Origin: an uncultured Caulobacteraceae bacterium
GTDB taxonomy: Bacteria > Pseudomonadota > Alphaproteobacteria > Caulobacterales > TH1-2
Assembly: GCA_937967425.1 (NCBI GenBank)
Contig: CALBST010000461.1
Span: 1 to 9,169, forward strand
Reading direction: 5' to 3'
Length of the DNA stretch: 9,169 nucleotides
How positions within the stretch are numbered: position 1 is the stretch's first letter; every line of letters starts with the position of its first letter. The notes beneath the pieces were generated by a model. The model ran no database searches. It was not told the DNA's origin and saw nothing but the letters and a program-made list of their open reading frames with translations. Below, piece by piece: positions 6,632 through 9,169 of the stretch. Position numbers and translations under genes: made by a program.

Positions 6632-7231
6632 ATGGCTAAACGCATCCTGCTCGCACACCCGCGCGGCGCTGAACCTCAAGCACGCGCGGTCGCCGCTGAG
6701 CTGCGGACGCTTGGGTATGAGGTCAGCGACTATTCCCCTGGCTCACGGGGCGCAGCGCCGGACAAGCTGGTCTTGCTGTGGTCACGCGCGGCGTGGGGGA
6801 CGCCCGCGCTCCGGGCGGCGGCGCGGAAGGCGAAGGCAACGGGATCGCTCGTTTGCGTGCGCCTTGATAGTGCGCCGCCGCCCCTCCCCGGCACGCACAG
6901 CGCTCGCTTGGTCAAACGCGTCGCTTGGCGGCGGCTGCTCAACACAAAACCTTCCGCGCCAGAAGCGGCGGTACACCGCCCTGCCCGCGCACGACTTCAT
7001 ACCGCGCGCGCCAAGCGCGCCGCACGACCGGCAGAAACGGTGGGGACTGACATGCGACTTTACTCGGAAAGCAGCAGCCGCGCATTTGCGATTGTCTTGT
7101 CGCTATGCCTCGTGGGTGCGGCGGCGCTAGGATTTGCGTACCAACGCTATCCGCAGGTCGCAGCGCCAATCGATGGCGCGGCCGCGGCGGCTTATGAGCA
7201 AGCGAGCCAACTCGCGGCGCTGGCGCCTTAG
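6632..7231 (+). CDS. Small membrane protein with possible TIR-like domain
   Basis: A 199-residue protein in three parts. Residues 3-85 suggest a TIR-like alpha/beta fold: a strand-like start KRILLAHP, a helix EPQARAVAAELRTLGYEV, then KLVLLWSRAAW (45-55) followed by an Ala/Arg helix and SLVCVRLD (72-79), in the order seen in bacterial TIR proteins. Residues about 95-140 are a basic, probably disordered linker. Residues 151-170 form one hydrophobic membrane segment, leaving a short Ala-rich tail. In TIR NADases a glutamate is expected in the helix after the LLWS-type strand; here that place is alanine, so enzyme activity is doubtful. An ATG two codons earlier (6626) is equally possible; neither has a clear ribosome site. 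A GGGGA precedes the internal Met141, so a short membrane-only form is conceivable. The family assignment is tentative; it could be an unrelated lineage-specific membrane protein. Confidence 0.55.
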   Translation: MAKRILLAHPRGAEPQARAVAAELRTLGYEVSDYSPGSRGAAPDKLVLLWSRAAWGTPALRAAARKAKATGSLVCVRLDSAPPPLPGTHSARLVKRVAWRRLLNTKPSAPEAAVHRPARARLHTARAKRAARPAETVGTDMRLYSESSSRAFAIVLSLCLVGAAALGFAYQRYPQVAAPIDGAAAAAYEQASQLAALAP

Positions 7232-8385
7232 CCCAGCGCTTCCTGAATATCGGAGATCAGGTCTTCGACGTCTTCGATGCCGACCGAGAAGCGCACGAGG
7301 CCGTCGGTGAGGCCAATTTGCTCCCGGAGCCGCGGCTCGATCGAGGCATGGGTCATGATCGCTGGGTGCTCGATCAGGCTTTCGACGCCGCCCAGAGATT
7401 CCGCCAGCGAGAAGAGCTTCACACGTTCCAGGAAACTGCGCGCCGGTTCGAGGCCGCCTTTGAAATAAGCGGTGATCATGCCGCCATAGCCGCCGACCAT
7501 TTGCTTCTTGGCGATGGCATGCTGCGGATGGTCTGCGCGGCCAGGATAGACAACGCGTTCGATCTGAGATTGCTCGGCGAGGAAATCGGCGATTCTGGCG
7601 GCGTTCTCGCAATGGCGTTGCACGCGAACATGCAGCGTTTTCGTCGAACGCATGAGTAGGAAACTATCCCAGGGCGCGGCGATGGCGCCGACAGCGTTCT
7701 GCGTAAACTTCAGGCGCTCAGCCAATTCGTCATTGTTGCAGATGAGCGTCCCGCCGATCACGTCGGAGTGGCCGCCGATGTACTTGGTGCAGGAATGGCT
7801 GACGATATCGGCGCCGAGGGAAAGCGGGTTCGTCAGAACGGGCGTCGCAAAGGTGTTGTCGACGATGGTGAGCGCATCCTTGCTCTTGGCCAGGCGCGCG
7901 ACGGCGGCGATGTCGATAACCTTGAGAAGCGGATTGGTCGGCGTTTCAAGCCAAATCATTTTAGTCTTCGACGTGAACGCGGCCTCGGCGGCGTTTAGAT
8001 CGGTCAGATCGGCGCGGGTGTAGGTGATGCCGAACTGTTTGAATACCTTGTCGAACTGCCGGTAGGTGCCGCCGTAAACGTCGTCCGAAAGCACGACGTG
8101 ATCGCCGGAGCTGAGCAAGTGGATGCAGGCCGCTTGCGCCGCGAGGCCGGATGAGAACAGCAAGCCATGGCGGCCGCCTTCAAGCGAGGCGATGTTGCGT
8201 TCGGCGGCCTTGCGCGTCGGGTTGGCTGAGCGCGCGTAGTCGTAGTCCTCAATGATCACGCCAGGGCTTTGCTGCACGAACGTCGAGGTTTGATACACCG
8301 GCGTCATGATCGCCCCGGTGGTCGGATCGGGCGATTGGCCGGCATGGATGCAGCGCGTGCCGAAGCGTTTGTTGTCGTGATGCAT
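7228..8385 (-). CDS. Cystathionine gamma-lyase/gamma-synthase family enzyme
   Basis: PLP-dependent Cys/Met-metabolism enzyme (fold type I), cytoplasmic and probably tetrameric. The 385 residues match the family length. Visible are MTPVYQTSTF (27-36), YARSANPTR (50-58, Tyr and Arg binding the cofactor phosphate of the neighbouring subunit), FSSGLAA (77-83), DDVYGGTY (101-108, Tyr104 stacking on PLP), DNTFATP (176-182, Asp176), SCTKYIGGHSD (198-208, Lys201 forming the Schiff base) and SLGGVESL (330-337). The cystathionine beta-synthase gene immediately upstream argues for gamma-lyase in a homocysteine-to-cysteine route, but sequence alone does not separate this from gamma-synthase (metB), so no symbol is given. 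The ATG at 8385 has an AGGA about 8 nt upstream. Its stop codon overlaps that of the convergent TIR-like gene. Confidence 0.92.
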   Translation of the reverse strand: MHHDNKRFGTRCIHAGQSPDPTTGAIMTPVYQTSTFVQQSPGVIIEDYDYARSANPTRKAAERNIASLEGGRHGLLFSSGLAAQAACIHLLSSGDHVVLSDDVYGGTYRQFDKVFKQFGITYTRADLTDLNAAEAAFTSKTKMIWLETPTNPLLKVIDIAAVARLAKSKDALTIVDNTFATPVLTNPLSLGADIVSHSCTKYIGGHSDVIGGTLICNNDELAERLKFTQNAVGAIAAPWDSFLLMRSTKTLHVRVQRHCENAARIADFLAEQSQIERVVYPGRADHPQHAIAKKQMVGGYGGMITAYFKGGLEPARSFLERVKLFSLAESLGGVESLIEHPAIMTHASIEPRLREQIGLTDGLVRFSVGIEDVEDLISDIQEALG

Positions 8386-8410
8386 ATGTGCGTCCTACCT
8401 ACCAATTCTC

Positions 8411-8440
8411 ATTCCGGACGCGCGGAGCGCGATCCGGAAT
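8411..8440. repeat. Strong palindrome between the two transsulfuration genes
   Basis: ATTCCGGA (8411-8418) pairs with TCCGGAAT (8433-8440), and CGCGC pairs with GCGCG inside, leaving a GGA loop and one bulged A. It fills half of the 65-bp gap between the two genes. No T-run follows on the minus strand, so it looks like an interspersed REP-type palindrome or an mRNA processing/stability stem rather than a terminator. Confidence 0.65.
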
Positions 8441-8450
8441 AGGCGCGTTC

Positions 8451-9169
8451 TCAACGCTTCCCCGAAAGAAATTCGATCAAGTCGATCTTGGAGATGACCC
8501 CGACAACGTTAGAGGAATCCACGACAACGGCGACGTTGTCAGCGGCGAAGATGTGGAAGAGCTCTTCGATCCGCGCTTTCGGGTAGATCAGGCCGCCAAT
8601 AGGCGAGGCGACACTCTTGGCCGGCGCGCTCAGGTCGAAGTCGCGCTTCTGCATCTTCGAGAGCAGATCGCTCTCGTGAACAATGGCGTTGAGCTTGCCA
8701 CGCTCGATTAGCGGAATTTGGCTGACGCCGTGCTCGCGCATAAGCGCGACGACTTCGCGCAGCGAGGCGTCGGCGCTTGCGGTGATCGGTTTCGTCTTCA
8801 GATTTTTCATCAGCTCCTCGACGAAGCCGAGTTCGCGCTCGGTTTCGGTGAAGCCGTGCTCCTTCATCCAGGCATCGGAAAGGAATTTAGAGACGTAACG
8901 GTTGCCGTGATCCGGCAGGACCGTGAGCACGACCTTGCCCGGACCTAGCTCCTTGGCGATCTCAATGGCGACGTGGACGTTCGAGCCCGAAGAACCGCCG
9001 CAGAACAGCCCCTCTTCGCGCACGAGACGGCGCGCCATGACAAAGCTGTCGCGGTCGTTCACTTGTCGCATGTCGTCGACGACGGAGAAATCCATCGCGC
9101 GGCATTCGATGTCCTCGCCGATGCCTTCGACCATGTAGACGTGCGCGGTCGGCAGCGTCTTGGTGTGGA
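8451..9169 (-). CDS. Cystathionine beta-synthase (5' part outside window)
   Basis: The last 238 residues are present; the frame is open to the window edge (reading HTKTLPTAHVYMVEGIGEDI), so the Met at 9134 is internal. The enzyme condenses homocysteine with serine (or an activated serine) to cystathionine, the first transsulfuration step. Visible are the end of the PLP fold-type-II catalytic domain, with VEGIGEDI and EEGLFCGGSSGSNVHVA (the GGSSG loop), then ELGPGKVVLTVLPDHGNRYVSKF, SDAWMKEHGF, and two CBS repeats (about KPITASADASLREVV to HESDLL, and SVASPIGGLIYPKARIEEL to IDLIEFLSG), each quoted in part. The CBS pair distinguishes it from plain cysteine synthase and may bind an adenosyl ligand. 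The partner gamma-lyase-type gene follows 65 bp downstream on the same strand, consistent with an operon. Confidence 0.9.
   Translation of the reverse strand, partial: HTKTLPTAHVYMVEGIGEDIECRAMDFSVVDDMRQVNDRDSFVMARRLVREEGLFCGGSSGSNVHVAIEIAKELGPGKVVLTVLPDHGNRYVSKFLSDAWMKEHGFTETERELGFVEELMKNLKTKPITASADASLREVVALMREHGVSQIPLIERGKLNAIVHESDLLSKMQKRDFDLSAPAKSVASPIGGLIYPKARIEELFHIFAADNVAVVVDSSNVVGVISKIDLIEFLSGKR

Noticed and set aside
7052..7231. Separate small membrane protein starting at the internal ATG 7052
   Set aside because: A GGGGA precedes it, but it is in frame with the longer gene and the upstream part looks like a folded domain, so the long form is preferred.

Overview
The window is GC-rich DNA, probably from an alphaproteobacterium of the Caulobacterales type (Hyphomonadaceae-like at a guess). 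The support is a ddl-ftsQ-ftsA-ftsZ block with alphaproteobacterial-looking proteins, a perfect CtrA-type site (TTAA-N7-TTAA) and clustered GANTC (CcrM-type) sites upstream of ftsZ, and a consensus DnaA box in the same cluster. The assignment is inference from these signals; no marker gene fixes the genus.

Layout: nearly everything is on the minus strand. Read in the direction of transcription, the right end holds the 3' part of a cystathionine beta-synthase gene (8451 to the edge), a short gap with a strong palindrome, and a cystathionine gamma-lyase/synthase-family gene (7228-8385). Together they form a transsulfuration pair. A single plus-strand gene (6632-7231) converges on that pair, its stop codon overlapping theirs. 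It encodes a small protein with a possible TIR-like domain and one membrane segment. A 357-bp gene-free divergent region (6275-6631) separates it from the cell-division cluster: ddl (5354-6274), ftsQ (4416-5366), ftsA (3076-4416), an Hsp70/actin-type ATPase (1515-2879), then ftsZ (1-1328, its C-terminal end outside the window).

How the genes work together: Ddl makes the D-Ala-D-Ala dipeptide of peptidoglycan, FtsQ is the periplasmic divisome scaffold, FtsA is the membrane anchor for FtsZ, and FtsZ forms the Z-ring. ddl, ftsQ and ftsA overlap end to start (13 bp and 1 bp) and look like one translationally coupled unit. The chain then loosens: gaps of about 196 and 186 bp flank the Hsp70-like gene. 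The cell-cycle-type regulatory motifs lie in those two gaps.

The most unusual feature is the Hsp70-like ATPase gene between ftsA and ftsZ. It keeps the ATP-binding motifs of the Hsp70 fold but ends with the ATPase domain, so no substrate-binding domain is present. Its upstream region carries an 8-bp perfect inverted repeat and a perfect DnaA box. No mobile elements, tRNA or rRNA genes, or CRISPR arrays were seen.
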